Positions 29,134 through 38,864 of a DNA stretch of 62,656 nucleotides are shown piece after piece. The notes beneath the pieces are model-generated. The model was not told the origin of the DNA, made no database searches, and saw nothing but the letters and a program-made list of their open reading frames with translations. Source of the DNA: Bacillus spongiae (lineage in GTDB: Bacteria > Bacillota > Bacilli > Bacillales > Bacillaceae_K). The number at the start of each line of letters is the position of its first letter. Position 1 is the first letter of the stretch. The stretch is from the NCBI RefSeq assembly GCF_037120725.1, contig NZ_JBBAXC010000011.1, forward strand, positions 1 through 62,656. Direction: 5' to 3'. Position numbers and translations under genes: made by a program.

Positions 29134-29188
29134 TTGAATTTAGACTAGATATTACTGTATGATGTTAGTATCTAGTCACAATGTGACT
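29134..29188 (+). promoter_or_regulatory. accBC promoter with an overlapping dyad operator
   Basis: TTGAAT (29134-29139), an 18-nt spacer and TATGAT (29158-29163) form a sigma-A promoter. Two 9-bp arms, GACTAGATA (29143-29151) and TATCTAGTC (29169-29177), flank the -10 region symmetrically. A second dyad, AGTCACA/TGTGACT, follows at 29174-29188. The first dyad contains TTAGTATCTAGT, loosely like part of a FapR operator, but the match is incomplete. A repressor site for control of fatty acid synthesis is plausible. Confidence 0.5.
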
Positions 29189-29204
29189 GTGAAAATTTGC
29201 TTGA

Positions 29205-29250
29205 AAAAAGGGATTTTGGTGTTTTATACACCTTTTTTGAAATCCTTTTA
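29205..29250 (+). terminator. Hairpin in the accB leader, possible attenuator
   Basis: GGTGT (29218-29222) pairs with ACACC (29228-29232) and six T follow. Outer segments GGATT and AATCC extend the structure to 29211-29245. It lies between the promoter and the accB start, so it could terminate part of the transcripts before accB. Confidence 0.45.
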
Positions 29251-29311
29251 CGATTGACTAGGGTTCCTACCCTCTTAATTAAACAGATAATCTTTCTAAG
29301 GAGTGTATAAA

Positions 29312-29815
29312 ATGCTAAAGGTACAAGAAATTCGTGAACTAATTAAACTCATTGATCAATCTAGCATTGATGAATTTGTCTACGAATATGAAGGTAGCAA
29401 GGTCAAAATGAAAAAACAAATGAATACAGTTGCCCGTCATGTAGAGGTTGTACCAGAAATTGTTACTGAGCCTGTTAAAGAGGTTATTCCTCAAACTACT
29501 GCAGCTGTGACTGAGGCACCTGCACCGGCGCAGAATCAGGAAAATGTTCAAGAAAAGCAAGTAGAGAATGTTGAGGATTTACATAAAATCACATCACCAA
29601 TGGTCGGTACTTTTTACGAATCCTCATCACCAGATGCGGATCCTTATGTGAAGATTGGTGATAAGGTAAAAAAGGATAGCATTGTATGTATTGTAGAAGC
29701 AATGAAGTTATTTAATGAAATTGAAGCTGAAATAGACGGGGAAATCGTTGAGATTCTAGTAGAAGACGGTCAACTTGTTGAATACAATCAGCCACTCTTT
29801 TTAGTGAAGAAATAA
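29312..29815 (+). CDS. accB: Biotin carboxyl carrier protein of acetyl-CoA carboxylase
   Basis: Carries biotin between the carboxylase and transferase halves of acetyl-CoA carboxylase. The 167-residue protein has an N-terminal helix, a flexible Pro/Ala/Glu-rich linker (about residues 50-85) and the biotinyl domain with the modified lysine in EAMKLFNE. The start is ATG 29312 behind AAGGAGTG. Confidence 0.96.
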   Translation: MLKVQEIRELIKLIDQSSIDEFVYEYEGSKVKMKKQMNTVARHVEVVPEIVTEPVKEVIPQTTAAVTEAPAPAQNQENVQEKQVENVEDLHKITSPMVGTFYESSSPDADPYVKIGDKVKKDSIVCIVEAMKLFNEIEAEIDGEIVEILVEDGQLVEYNQPLFLVKK

Positions 29816-29828
29816 AGGAGCGATCAAG

Positions 29829-31181
29829 ATGATAAAAAAATTGCTCATTGCCAATAGAGGAGAGATTGCAGTCCGGATTATTCGGGCTTGTCGTGAATTA
29901 GGAGTAGAGACTGTTTCCGTATTTTCTGAAGGAGATAAAGAATCCTTACACGTACAGTTAGCAGATGAAGCCTATTGTATTGGTCCTACAGCGTCTAAAG
30001 ATAGTTATTTAAACTTTACCAATATTATATCTGTTGCGAAGTTAACGGAATGTGATGCCATTCACCCTGGTTATGGATTTTTAGCTGAAAATGCAGACTT
30101 TGCAGATTTATGCAGAGAATGTAACATAAAATTTGTTGGTCCATCTCCTGAAGCCATTACAAAAATGGGTACTAAGGATATTGCTAGAGAAACTATGAAA
30201 GAAGCCGGTGTTCCAATTGTTCCGGGATCAGAAGGTATATTAAAGGATGTCGACCAAGGTCTTGAGATTGCTAATGAGATCGGTTATCCGGTCATTATTA
30301 AAGCTACAGCCGGTGGTGGTGGTAAAGGAATCCGTGTTGCTCGAGACGAAGAAGAGTTGCGAAATGGGATAAATATTACGCAACAAGAGGCGATGACAGC
30401 TTTTGGAAATCCTGGTGTATACCTTGAGAAATTTATTGAAGATTTCCGCCACGTTGAAATTCAAGTTCTAGGTGATGAAAAAGGGCATATCATACATTTA
30501 GGCGAACGAGATTGTACGATTCAACGTCGTCTTCAAAAGCTACTGGAAGAAACACCATCTCCCGTAATTGATGGTGAAATGCGAAAAAAAATGGGTGAAG
30601 CTGCAGTAAAAGCAGCAAAAGCTGTTGATTATTCAGGTGCTGGAACGGTAGAATTTATATATGATTACAGACAGCGTTCATTTTACTTTATGGAGATGAA
30701 TACGCGAATTCAAGTAGAACATCCTGTCACGGAAATGGTTACAGGTGTAGATTTAATTAAAGAGCAAATTCTTATTGCTTCAGGTAAATCACTTCGATTT
30801 AGACAAGAGGAAGTTTCCTTTACTGGATGGTCAATAGAGTGTAGAATTAATGCTGAAAACCCTGAAAAAAACTTTATGCCATCTCCTGGTAAGATTGAAA
30901 TGTATCTTCCGCCAGGTGGTCTTGGAGTTCGAGTTGATTCAGCAGCCTATCCTGGGTATAAAATTCCGCCTTACTATGATTCCATGATAGCAAAAGTCAT
31001 TTCGTATGGGGATAGTCGAGAGGAAGCCATTGCAAGAATGAAACGTGCTCTTAGTGAATTTGTTATTAAAGGGGTTCACACTACCATTCCATTCCATTTA
31101 AAACTGTTAGATCATGAAGTTTTTGTGGAAGGTAACTTCAATACGAAGTTTCTCGAAAAGTATGAAGTAATGAAATCATAA
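29829..31181 (+). CDS. accC: Biotin carboxylase subunit of acetyl-CoA carboxylase
   Basis: ATP-dependent carboxylation of the biotin on AccB. The 450-residue protein has an ATP-grasp domain with [13 protein letters not shown], the [11 protein letters not shown] segment and the catalytic [15 protein letters not shown]. It lies 13 nt after accB, the usual two-gene operon. Confidence 0.97.
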   Translation: MIKKLLIANRGEIAVRIIRACRELGVETVSVFSEGDKESLHVQLADEAYCIGPTASKDSYLNFTNIISVAKLTECDAIHPGYGFLAENADFADLCRECNIKFVGPSPEAITKMGTKDIARETMKEAGVPIVPGSEGILKDVDQGLEIANEIGYPVIIKATAGGGGKGIRVARDEEELRNGINITQQEAMTAFGNPGVYLEKFIEDFRHVEIQVLGDEKGHIIHLGERDCTIQRRLQKLLEETPSPVIDGEMRKKMGEAAVKAAKAVDYSGAGTVEFIYDYRQRSFYFMEMNTRIQVEHPVTEMVTGVDLIKEQILIASGKSLRFRQEEVSFTGWSIECRINAENPEKNFMPSPGKIEMYLPPGGLGVRVDSAAYPGYKIPPYYDSMIAKVISYGDSREEAIARMKRALSEFVIKGVHTTIPFHLKLLDHEVFVEGNFNTKFLEKYEVMKS

Positions 31182-31204
31182 CCTGCAATAGGAGGTGTAA
31201 TGAC

Positions 31205-31621
31205 ATGGCCGAAAATCAAACACAAGCATTATTACAAATGAACCAGAACAAAGATGGTCTTGGCAAAATTGAAATTGCTCCTGAAGTTATTGAAGTGATC
31301 TCTGGCATTGCAGCATCAGAAGTTGAAGGTGTTGCTCAAATGAGAGGGAACTTTGCTTCTGGAGTAGTCGAGCGTCTTGGGAAGAAAAACCATGGTAAAG
31401 GTGTAAAAGTAGAATTAGAAGAAGATGGTATTTCTATTGATGTCTACTGTGTAATGGGCTTTGGTGTATCAATACCAACAGTCGCTCATCAAGTTCAAGA
31501 TAATATTCGTCAAGCACTTTTAAATATGACGGCGTTAGATGCTAAAGAAGTGAATATTCACGTCGTTGGTGTTTCTTTTGAAACCACTAAAAATGAAACC
31601 GATGATGACAGTGAACTTTAA
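31205..31621 (+). CDS. yqhY: Asp23/Gls24 family protein YqhY
   Basis: A 138-residue protein of the Asp23 envelope-stress family, with GKIEIAPEVIEVISGIAASEVEGV. In B. subtilis yqhY is cotranscribed with accBC and its loss perturbs acetyl-CoA carboxylase control; the same arrangement is seen here. It starts at ATG 31205 after AGGAGG. Confidence 0.92.
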   Translation: MAENQTQALLQMNQNKDGLGKIEIAPEVIEVISGIAASEVEGVAQMRGNFASGVVERLGKKNHGKGVKVELEEDGISIDVYCVMGFGVSIPTVAHQVQDNIRQALLNMTALDAKEVNIHVVGVSFETTKNETDDDSEL

Positions 31622-31653
31622 AACCAAGGGGATTATCCCCTTGGTTTTTTTAT
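31621..31653 (+). terminator. Intrinsic terminator after yqhY
   Basis: AAACCAAGGGG pairs with CCCCTTGGTTT, followed by a T run. It ends the accB-accC-yqhY unit. Confidence 0.9.
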
Positions 31654-31767
31654 TGTAAAGAAAATTGATTGAATTCTGAAATTTAATTTTTCGTCAGAAA
31701 TCGTGATTCTATTCATTCATTGTGCTATTATCTTCTTATATTATGAGAGTCAAAGGAGTATTTATAG

Positions 31768-32160
31768 ATGAAAAGACGCACGGCACGAGAAAAAGCATTA
31801 CAAGCTCTTTTTCAAATGGACATGAGCGAAATAGATGCGCAACAAGCACTTGCTAATATTACTGAAGGGGAAGAGAAGGATGAGTTCTTAACAACACTAG
31901 TTCTTCAAACAAATGAAAACCTTTCAAAAATTGATGAAATGATTAAGACACATTTAGAACGATGGTCATTTGATCGATTAGCAAAAGTGGATAGAAATGT
32001 TTTACGTTTGGCTGTATATGAAATGATATTTGACGAGGACACCCCTAATAAAGTCATCATCAATGAGGCGATTGAGATTGCAAAAACCTTCGGAGATGAA
32101 AAATCAAGTAAATTTATCAATGGTGTTCTCTCAAAGGTTCAAAATACAATAAATAAATAA
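31768..32160 (+). CDS. nusB: Transcription antitermination protein NusB
   Basis: A 130-residue all-helical protein that works with NusE in ribosomal RNA antitermination. Typical segments are RREKALQALFQMD-like RTAREKALQALFQMDMS and NEAIEIAKTFGDEKSSKFINGVL. It begins at ATG 31768 with AAAGGAG upstream. Confidence 0.95.
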   Translation: MKRRTAREKALQALFQMDMSEIDAQQALANITEGEEKDEFLTTLVLQTNENLSKIDEMIKTHLERWSFDRLAKVDRNVLRLAVYEMIFDEDTPNKVIINEAIEIAKTFGDEKSSKFINGVLSKVQNTINK

Positions 32161-32185
32161 TATTTCTTATTGGGGGATGCAGAAA

Positions 32186-33067
32186 ATGGCTAATATTCTT
32201 GATGGTAGAAAAATCTCAGAAAAGATTCGTGAGTCGATTTCAGTAGAAGTAGATGACCTAAAGCGTCTAGGAGTAACTCCAGGCTTAGCAGTCGTTTTAG
32301 TAGGAGATAATAAAGCCTCTAAAACGTATGTTACGATGAAGCAAAAAGCTTGTGAGAAATTAGGAATGCATTCCATATTATTTGAGTACCCTGAATCATT
32401 AACTGAACAGGAATTGTTGGCAAAAGTTCAGGAATTAAATGAAGATGAATCTATACATGGTATACTCGTTCAACTTCCTTTGCCAGAACATCTTTCAGAA
32501 GTTAAGATCATTGAGTCCATTGCACCAGAGAAAGATGTTGACGGTCTTCATCCAATTAGTATTGGTCGAATGATGACAGGTCAAGAAACTTTCTTACCTT
32601 GCACCCCTTTCGGAATTATGAAGATGCTTGAATTTGAAAATATTTCAGTTGAAGGAAAGCATGTAGTGATTGTTGGAAGAAGTAATATTGTAGGAAAACC
32701 AGCAGGTCAATTATTTCTTCAGCAAAATGCTACCGTAACGTATTGTCATTCAAGAACAAAAGATTTGGAAGTACATACTCGAAGAGCAGATATTATCGTC
32801 ATGGCGGTAGGAAAAGCAAAACTACTTAAAGAGGACCATATTAAAGATGGTGCGATTGTGATTGATGTAGGAATGAACCGTGATGAAAATGGGAAGCTTT
32901 GCGGAGATGTTGATTATGAATCGGTTAAGGAAAAGTCAGCCTATATTACGCCTGTTCCTGGCGGGGTAGGACCGATGACCATAACCATGTTAATGAACAA
33001 TACACTGATATCTGCCAAACGTTCAAATTCTTTTATTCTATCTAAAGTAGCAACACTGGAAAAGTAA
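32186..33067 (+). CDS. folD: Bifunctional methylene-tetrahydrofolate dehydrogenase/cyclohydrolase
   Basis: Interconverts 5,10-methylene-, methenyl- and 10-formyl-tetrahydrofolate. The catalytic lysine segment SKTYVTMKQKACEKLGM, the DGLHPISIGRM and TPFGIMKML motifs and the NAD(P)-binding GRSNIVGKPAGQL are all present. ATG 32186, 9 nt after GGGGG, is preferred over ATG 32177 and gives 293 residues. It supplies the one-carbon pool that the glycine cleavage system feeds. Confidence 0.96.
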   Translation: MANILDGRKISEKIRESISVEVDDLKRLGVTPGLAVVLVGDNKASKTYVTMKQKACEKLGMHSILFEYPESLTEQELLAKVQELNEDESIHGILVQLPLPEHLSEVKIIESIAPEKDVDGLHPISIGRMMTGQETFLPCTPFGIMKMLEFENISVEGKHVVIVGRSNIVGKPAGQLFLQQNATVTYCHSRTKDLEVHTRRADIIVMAVGKAKLLKEDHIKDGAIVIDVGMNRDENGKLCGDVDYESVKEKSAYITPVPGGVGPMTITMLMNNTLISAKRSNSFILSKVATLEK

Positions 33068-33084
33068 AGCAATATTGGCAATCA

Positions 33085-33124
33085 AAGCTACCTTCCGTTA
33101 TATTAAGGGGAGGTAGCTTTTTTA
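33085..33124 (+). terminator. Intrinsic terminator after folD
   Basis: A 12-bp stem with one wobble pair (33085-33096 with 33108-33119) and a run of T residues. Confidence 0.85.
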
Positions 33125-33176
33125 ATGAAAAAGGTAGCGTATAAAAGTTGTACGTTGATAGAAAGGATGGGAAAAA

Positions 33177-34529
33177 ATGTCGCATGACCGATATTTATCG
33201 GTTCATTCTTTAACTAAATACATAAAAAGAAAATTTGACGTGGACCCTCACTTATCAAATGTTCATGTTCGTGGGGAAATTTCAAACTTTAAACAGCATT
33301 CTAGTGGTCACATGTATTTTACGATAAAAGACGACAAGGCAAGGCTATTAAGTGTGATGTTTTCTTCTCAAAATAGGCAGTTAAAATTTGCTCCAGAAAA
33401 CGGAATGAATGTACTAGTACAAGGCGATATTTCCATATATGAATCCAGTGGACAATATCAAATTTATATAAAAAAGATGCAACCAGATGGTATTGGAGAA
33501 TTGTATTTAGCCTATGAGCAACTAAAGGAACGATTAGAGAAAGAGGGGCTGTTTGAACAAGGGCGAAAAAAAGCACTCCCCCCATTTCCAAAGGTTATCG
33601 GAGTTATTACATCTCCAACTGGAGCCGCCGTTAGGGATATTATTACGACGATAAAGCGTCGTTATCCAATTGGGAAAGTAGTAGTAATTCCAGCCTTAGT
33701 TCAAGGTGAACAGGCCGCTCCGTCTATTGTAAAAGGAATTAAAACAGCAAATGAAAGAAAAGAAATTGATGTTCTGATTGTTGGACGTGGTGGAGGTTCT
33801 ATTGAAGAACTTTGGGCTTTTAATGAAGAAGTAGTTGTGAGAGAGATTGTTGCTTCTCGCATCCCCGTCATCTCAGCAGTAGGTCATGAAACGGATTTTA
33901 CGATAGCAGATTTTGTTGCAGATATTAGAGCAGCTACCCCTACTGGAGCTGCTGAAATAGCTGTACCTCATATCGATGAGCTAAAGGAGCGGGTGTTACA
34001 GAAAGAACGCCGTTTGGCTCAGGCATTAACGATTAAGGTTAAAGAAAATAAAGTGAAACTAGAAAACCTTGAGAAATCTTACGTGTTTCGAAATCCAATG
34101 CGGTTGTTCCAACAGAAAATGGAACGACTTGATCGTCTTAATGAAAAGTTATATGGAGAGTATCAGCGGAAAGCAGTGACGTTGAGGGATAGTTTGTCCT
34201 ATTTACAAAAAAGGTTATATATGCAGCACCCACGTGCTCAAGTCCAACAGAAAAACGAGGAGTACAAGCGTCTGAATAAACAATTGAATCAAAACATGAC
34301 TAGTCAGTGGAAAAATTATTCCAATGATTTTGAAAGGTTGCTCGTTGCTTTAGATGCTTTGAGCCCGTTAAAGATTTTAGAGCGAGGATATAGTGTCGTG
34401 TATAAGGAAAATGAAACGCTCGTAAAAAGCAAAGAGTCTGTAGCAATCGGGGACAATGTGACGGTTGAACTGGCTGATGGTGCTTTGGATTGTAAAGTAA
34501 TCGAAGTAAAGGAGAAGGGTAGAAGATGA
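33177..34529 (+). CDS. xseA: Exodeoxyribonuclease VII large subunit
   Basis: Catalytic subunit of exonuclease VII, which degrades single-stranded DNA. The 450-residue protein has an OB-fold (VRGEISNFKQHSSGHMYFTIKD), the catalytic core with TSPTGAAVRDI and GRGGGSIEELWAFN, and a long coiled coil towards the C-terminus that binds XseB. It overlaps xseB by 4 nt. Confidence 0.96.
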   Translation: MSHDRYLSVHSLTKYIKRKFDVDPHLSNVHVRGEISNFKQHSSGHMYFTIKDDKARLLSVMFSSQNRQLKFAPENGMNVLVQGDISIYESSGQYQIYIKKMQPDGIGELYLAYEQLKERLEKEGLFEQGRKKALPPFPKVIGVITSPTGAAVRDIITTIKRRYPIGKVVVIPALVQGEQAAPSIVKGIKTANERKEIDVLIVGRGGGSIEELWAFNEEVVVREIVASRIPVISAVGHETDFTIADFVADIRAATPTGAAEIAVPHIDELKERVLQKERRLAQALTIKVKENKVKLENLEKSYVFRNPMRLFQQKMERLDRLNEKLYGEYQRKAVTLRDSLSYLQKRLYMQHPRAQVQQKNEEYKRLNKQLNQNMTSQWKNYSNDFERLLVALDALSPLKILERGYSVVYKENETLVKSKESVAIGDNVTVELADGALDCKVIEVKEKGRR

Positions 34530-34765
34530 GTGAAATAAAAGGAAAAAGTTTTGAAGAGGCGATGGAACAGTTAGACAAAATCGTGCAACGTTTAGAAGAA
34601 GGAGATGTTCCTTTAGAAGAAGCCATTGCAATATATAAAGATGGTATGGAATTATCGAAAATATGTCATGATAAGCTTCAAATGGTAGAGGATGAATTAG
34701 CAAGTGTACTTACGGAGGATGGAAAAGAAGTAGAATTCTCGATAAATAAGGAGGAAGGGCAGTGA
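34526..34765 (+). CDS. xseB: Exodeoxyribonuclease VII small subunit
   Basis: A 79-residue helical-hairpin protein with the family pattern SFEEAMEQLDKIVQRLEEG and PLEEAIAIYKDGMEL. Several copies wrap the coiled coil of XseA. The start overlaps xseA, and the stop overlaps the GTG start of ispA, so translation of all three is coupled. Confidence 0.96.
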   Translation: MSEIKGKSFEEAMEQLDKIVQRLEEGDVPLEEAIAIYKDGMELSKICHDKLQMVEDELASVLTEDGKEVEFSINKEEGQ

Positions 34766-35649
34766 GTCTCTCTTCTTTACAAGAATTTATGAATGTTCAA
34801 AAACGTGTCGTGGAAGATGAATTGGAAAGTACCATCCATATTCTTGATGCACCCAAATCGTTAAAAGAGGCGATGCTTTATTCGCTGAGAGCTGGAGGAA
34901 AGCGGATTCGTCCGTTATTAATGTTAGCTACAATGGAAGCATTTCAACAAGACGTGCAAAAAGGCTACCCTGTTGCTTGTGCAGTAGAAATGATTCACAC
35001 GTATTCATTAATTCATGATGATTTACCAAGTATGGATGATGACGATTTAAGAAGGGGGATGCCAACGAATCATAAAGTATTTGGAGAAGCCCTAGCCATT
35101 TTAGCAGGGGATGGATTATTAACCTATAGTTTTCAAGTTTTGTCTGAGATGAACGGTGTTTCTGCTTCGGATAAGATTAGATTAATTCGATACTTAGCCC
35201 AATCAGCCGGTCCAGAAGGGATGGTCGGTGGACAAGTTGCGGATATAGAAGGCGAAGATACATCCTTGTCACTTGAAGACTTAATGTCTATCCACGAAAA
35301 TAAAACCGGTCGCCTCCTAACGTTTAGCGTCGTAAGTGCTGCCATTTTATGTGGTGCCTCTGAGCAGGTGATTGACGAATTAGAAGAATTTTCTAAACAT
35401 ATTGGCCTTGCTTTTCAAATTCAAGATGACATCTTAGATATTGAGGGGTCTGAGGAGAAAATTGGAAAGCCAGTTGGGAGCGATGAAATTAATCAGAAAA
35501 GCACTTACCCCTCTTTGTTAGGGTTAGAGGAAGCAAAAGCAAAGTTGGCCGAGCATTCTAGATTGGCAAAAGAAATTCTGGCTAAAACAGGTCTTCATAC
35601 TCATTTATTAATGGAAATTGTCGATCTCATTGTAAAAAGAGATCATTAA
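34762..35649 (+). CDS. ispA: Farnesyl diphosphate synthase (polyprenyl synthase)
   Basis: Makes C15 farnesyl diphosphate from isopentenyl and dimethylallyl units. The 295-residue protein has GGKRIRPLL, the first aspartate-rich motif DDLPSMDDDD and the second DDILD. The GTG start at 34762 overlaps the xseB stop. With dxs at 37 kb it forms an isoprenoid block interrupted by OLE RNA and oapA. Confidence 0.95.
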   Translation: MSLSSLQEFMNVQKRVVEDELESTIHILDAPKSLKEAMLYSLRAGGKRIRPLLMLATMEAFQQDVQKGYPVACAVEMIHTYSLIHDDLPSMDDDDLRRGMPTNHKVFGEALAILAGDGLLTYSFQVLSEMNGVSASDKIRLIRYLAQSAGPEGMVGGQVADIEGEDTSLSLEDLMSIHENKTGRLLTFSVVSAAILCGASEQVIDELEEFSKHIGLAFQIQDDILDIEGSEEKIGKPVGSDEINQKSTYPSLLGLEEAKAKLAEHSRLAKEILAKTGLHTHLLMEIVDLIVKRDH

Positions 35650-35657
35650 TATCACCA

Positions 35658-35687
35658 TTGAGAAAATTGAATACTATATGTTATAAT
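35658..35687 (+). promoter_or_regulatory. Promoter of the OLE RNA
   Basis: TTGAGA (35658-35663), 18 nt, then TATAAT (35682-35687). The start of transcription would be near 35694, where the conserved RNA begins. Confidence 0.65.
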
Positions 35688-35693
35688 AGTATT

Positions 35694-36285
35694 ATTATTA
35701 GGATGGTGCTGTATTCTAGTCAGCCCTCCATTTCTGAAGGTGGGCCTAAAAATCCACAAAAGGGCACATCGATGAAGTTCCTGCTTTTGGCTTGAGGCGC
35801 CCAGCCTTGGGTCGAAATTGGGAGTAAGGTGTAAGGGCGATCCACAATGGCATGTGGGCGTTGACCCTTACACCGCGGAGGCTTTTGTTGTTTCGTTACT
35901 AATAGGGCATCGAAACACAATTGATAGACCTGTAACGTGCTACTGGCACTTACAGCGTAGCCTGCCTTGAGTGAAGTTTGAGGGGATTATGGTAACAAAG
36001 TACACATTAGTTGGCCATTGATATGTGCTTTTACGTCCATATGAAATCTTCTTTGCAAAAGAGGCTAAGAAATGGTTAAAGGCTGTTGAGGAAAACTCCT
36101 AGGCTGTTCCGTCAGGACATATAAAGGGGATTATAGTACGGACTAAGTGGTAATCCAGTCTAGTCAGTGGTGACACGACTAAGATGGGTTTAAAGGGAAA
36201 CCGCTGGTATGGCGACATCCAGTATCCGTCTGGGAAAACCTACTGGACCTAAGCCGTAATTTTTACCCTTTATATGACCATCCAA
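35694..36285 (+). ncRNA. ole: OLE RNA (ornate, large, extremophilic)
   Basis: About 590 nt of non-coding, GC-richer, highly structured sequence between ispA and a small membrane protein gene, exactly the place of OLE RNA in Bacillus halodurans and relatives. Size, position, the partner gene and a long-range pairing of 36118-36128 with 36266-36276 support the call. OLE RNA binds OapA at the membrane and is linked to cold, alcohol and magnesium stress responses. I set the start from the promoter; the 3' end is approximate and no classical terminator is visible. A 66-codon minus-strand frame within it is not a gene. Confidence 0.88.
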
Positions 36286-36336
36286 TGTTATTAAAAGCTA
36301 ATGTATACATATAATAGAAACGGTGTAGGATAAATT

Positions 36337-36954
36337 ATGAGAGAATTAATAAAGAAATCAATAAGATGGAGTATTACTATTGCCGTTATCACATCTGTGT
36401 TAGCGGCTATTTTTTCCATTTCTTCTAGCGTTGTATTAAATGGAGTTACTTGGTTTATGGGCTTCTTCGTTGTAATAATAATTGTTTTAATAGGAATATT
36501 TTTTGATATGATTGGAATAGCGGCAACAGCCGCCGATGAAATGCCATTTCACTCGATGGCATCAAAAAAAGTGTATGGTGCAAAGCATTCGATTAGAATT
36601 GTTCGAAATGCAGACCGATTTGCAAGCTTTTGTAATGATGTGATTGGCGATATCTCTGGAATTATTAGTGGAACTGCTTCTGCCATTGTCGTGATCCAAT
36701 TGGCGACCAGCTATGACGTTAATGAAGGCTCAACAACTGAGTATGCCATAAGTGTCGTACTAACCTGTATAATTGCCGCTCTAACCGTTGGGGGAAAAGC
36801 TTTTGGCAAGACTGTAGCGATACAATATTCACGCGATATCATCTTTCAGGTAGGAAAAGTGTTACAATTTTTTGAGGAAAAATTTCATATCGTTGTGATT
36901 AAAGATAAAAAAAAGAAAAAACGAGGAAAAACACGGAAAAATACATTGTCATGA
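36337..36954 (+). CDS. oapA: OLE-associated membrane protein OapA
   Basis: A 205-residue protein with about four hydrophobic segments: residues 12-33, 38-62, a weaker one near 108-122 and one near 137-155. The DUF21/CNNM-like first half includes IFFDMIGIAATAADE, and the tail is very basic (KDKKKKKRGKTRK). This is the OapA architecture, and it lies directly after the OLE RNA. OapA homodimers bind the RNA and place it at the membrane. It is the partner that makes the OLE call secure. Confidence 0.9.
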   Translation: MRELIKKSIRWSITIAVITSVLAAIFSISSSVVLNGVTWFMGFFVVIIIVLIGIFFDMIGIAATAADEMPFHSMASKKVYGAKHSIRIVRNADRFASFCNDVIGDISGIISGTASAIVVIQLATSYDVNEGSTTEYAISVVLTCIIAALTVGGKAFGKTVAIQYSRDIIFQVGKVLQFFEEKFHIVVIKDKKKKKRGKTRKNTLS

Positions 36955-36969
36955 AAGTGAGTGGTCCAG

Positions 36970-38862
36970 TTGGATCTAACAGCTATAAAAGATCCTTCAT
37001 TTTTAAAGGGGTTGTCTAATGAACAACTTGAAGGATTAAGTCAAACTATAAGGGATTTTTTAATTGAAAAGCTATCAAAGACCGGTGGACATATTGGTCC
37101 TAATTTAGGTGTAGTAGAGTTGACGATTGCTCTTCATCAGCAGTTCAATAGTCCAGAAGATAAATTTTTATGGGATGTTGGACATCAATCCTACGTCCAT
37201 AAAATTCTAACGGGCCGTGCTTCACAATTTGATACGCTTCGCAAATATCAAGGGTTATGTGGATTTCCAAAAATGGTGGAAAGCGAACACGATGTTTGGG
37301 AAACAGGACACAGTTCAACTTCATTATCTGCAGCTATGGGAATGGCAGCTGCTCGAGATATTAAGAAGGAAAAATCATTTGTAGTCCCTATAATAGGAGA
37401 CGGTGCTCTGACTGGTGGTATGGCACTTGAAGCGCTTAATCATATAGGGCATGAACAAAAAGATATGATTGTCGTGTTAAACGATAATGAAATGTCGATT
37501 GCACCTAATGTAGGAGCTCTTCACAAAGTATTAGGTCGTTTACGAACAGCTGGAAAATACCACTGGGTTAAAGATGAATTAGAATATTTACTGAAAAAAG
37601 TTCCAGCGGTTGGTGGTAAGCTTGCTCATACTGCGGAGAAAGTAAAAGATTCCTTGAAGTACCTTCTAGTGTCAGGTGTTTTTTTCGAAGAATTAGGCTT
37701 TACTTACTTAGGTCCAGTTGATGGACATGATTTCGAACAGCTTCAAGAGAATATCCAATATGCTAAGAAAACAAAAGGCCCTGTATTACTTCATGTGATT
37801 ACCAAAAAAGGAAAGGGTTTTCACCCTGCAGAATCTGATAAAACAGGTACTTGGCATGGAACAGGACCTTATAAAATGGAAACGGGTGACTTGATAAAAC
37901 CAGTATCTACAGCTCCATCATGGAGTGGGTTAGTTTCAAATACCGTCCAGCAGCTCGCTCGTAAGGACGAGCGGATCGTAGCAATTACTCCAGCCATGCC
38001 GGTAGGATCAAAATTAACAGATTTTGCAGAAGAATTTCCAAGTCGAATGTATGATGTTGGGATTGCTGAACAGCATGCTGCAACGATGGCTGCGGGCTTA
38101 GCAACCCAAAAAATGAAGCCCTTCCTTGCAATCTATTCTACTTTTTTACAACGGGCATACGATCAAGTAGTCCACGATATTTGTCGTCAAAACCTTAACG
38201 TGTTTATAGGGATTGATCGAGCAGGGCTAGTTGGAGCGGATGGAGAAACTCATCAAGGTGTGTTTGATATTGCTTTTCTACGCCATATTCCAAACATGGT
38301 ATTAATGATGCCTAAGGATGAAAATGAAGGGCAGCATTTAGTGAATACAGCCTTGCATTATGACGATGGCCCAATAGCGATGAGATTTCCTCGTGGAAAT
38401 GGCTATGGAGTACCAATGGATCAATCTTTAAAAGAAATATCAATTGGAACGTGGGAAGTGTTAAAGGAGGGTTCAGAAGCCGTTATATTAACTTTTGGAA
38501 CAACGATTCCAATGGCAATGGAAGCGGCAAATGAACTTGAAGCTCAAGGGATCTCTGTCAAAGTGGTGAACGCGAGATTTATTAAGCCTTTAGACGAACG
38601 AATGCTTTGTGAGATTTTAGATAAGAATATGCCAATTCTTACTATAGAGGAAGCGGTATTGCAAGGCGGTTTTGGCAGTGCAGTTCTTGAATTTGCTCAT
38701 AACAATGGTGCTCATAACCATGTGATTGAAAGAATGGGAATTCCAGATGTATATATTGAACATGGTAGTGTAAAAGAGTTATTAAATGAGATTGGACTAA
38801 CAAAAGAAGCAGTAGTAGATAAAATTCATGCTATTACACCAAAAAAACAAAAAAGGGCGTAA
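36970..38862 (+). CDS. dxs: 1-deoxy-D-xylulose-5-phosphate synthase
   Basis: Thiamine diphosphate enzyme that starts the MEP isoprenoid pathway from pyruvate and glyceraldehyde 3-phosphate. The 630-residue protein has [15 protein letters not shown], the ThDP motif [16 protein letters not shown]...NDNEMSI and the Glu of GIAEQHA. I place the start at TTG 36970 (product begins [11 protein letters not shown]), as in relatives; GTG 36961 is the alternative. Confidence 0.96.
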   Translation: MDLTAIKDPSFLKGLSNEQLEGLSQTIRDFLIEKLSKTGGHIGPNLGVVELTIALHQQFNSPEDKFLWDVGHQSYVHKILTGRASQFDTLRKYQGLCGFPKMVESEHDVWETGHSSTSLSAAMGMAAARDIKKEKSFVVPIIGDGALTGGMALEALNHIGHEQKDMIVVLNDNEMSIAPNVGALHKVLGRLRTAGKYHWVKDELEYLLKKVPAVGGKLAHTAEKVKDSLKYLLVSGVFFEELGFTYLGPVDGHDFEQLQENIQYAKKTKGPVLLHVITKKGKGFHPAESDKTGTWHGTGPYKMETGDLIKPVSTAPSWSGLVSNTVQQLARKDERIVAITPAMPVGSKLTDFAEEFPSRMYDVGIAEQHAATMAAGLATQKMKPFLAIYSTFLQRAYDQVVHDICRQNLNVFIGIDRAGLVGADGETHQGVFDIAFLRHIPNMVLMMPKDENEGQHLVNTALHYDDGPIAMRFPRGNGYGVPMDQSLKEISIGTWEVLKEGSEAVILTFGTTIPMAMEAANELEAQGISVKVVNARFIKPLDERMLCEILDKNMPILTIEEAVLQGGFGSAVLEFAHNNGAHNHVIERMGIPDVYIEHGSVKELLNEIGLTKEAVVDKIHAITPKKQKRA

Positions 38863-38864
38863 GA

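Noticed and set aside
29143-29188. FapR operator before accB
   Set aside because: Only half of the known FapR consensus is present; I list it as an unknown dyad instead.
35720-35920. 66-codon minus-strand frame
   Set aside because: Inside the OLE RNA; a chance frame in a structured GC-richer RNA.
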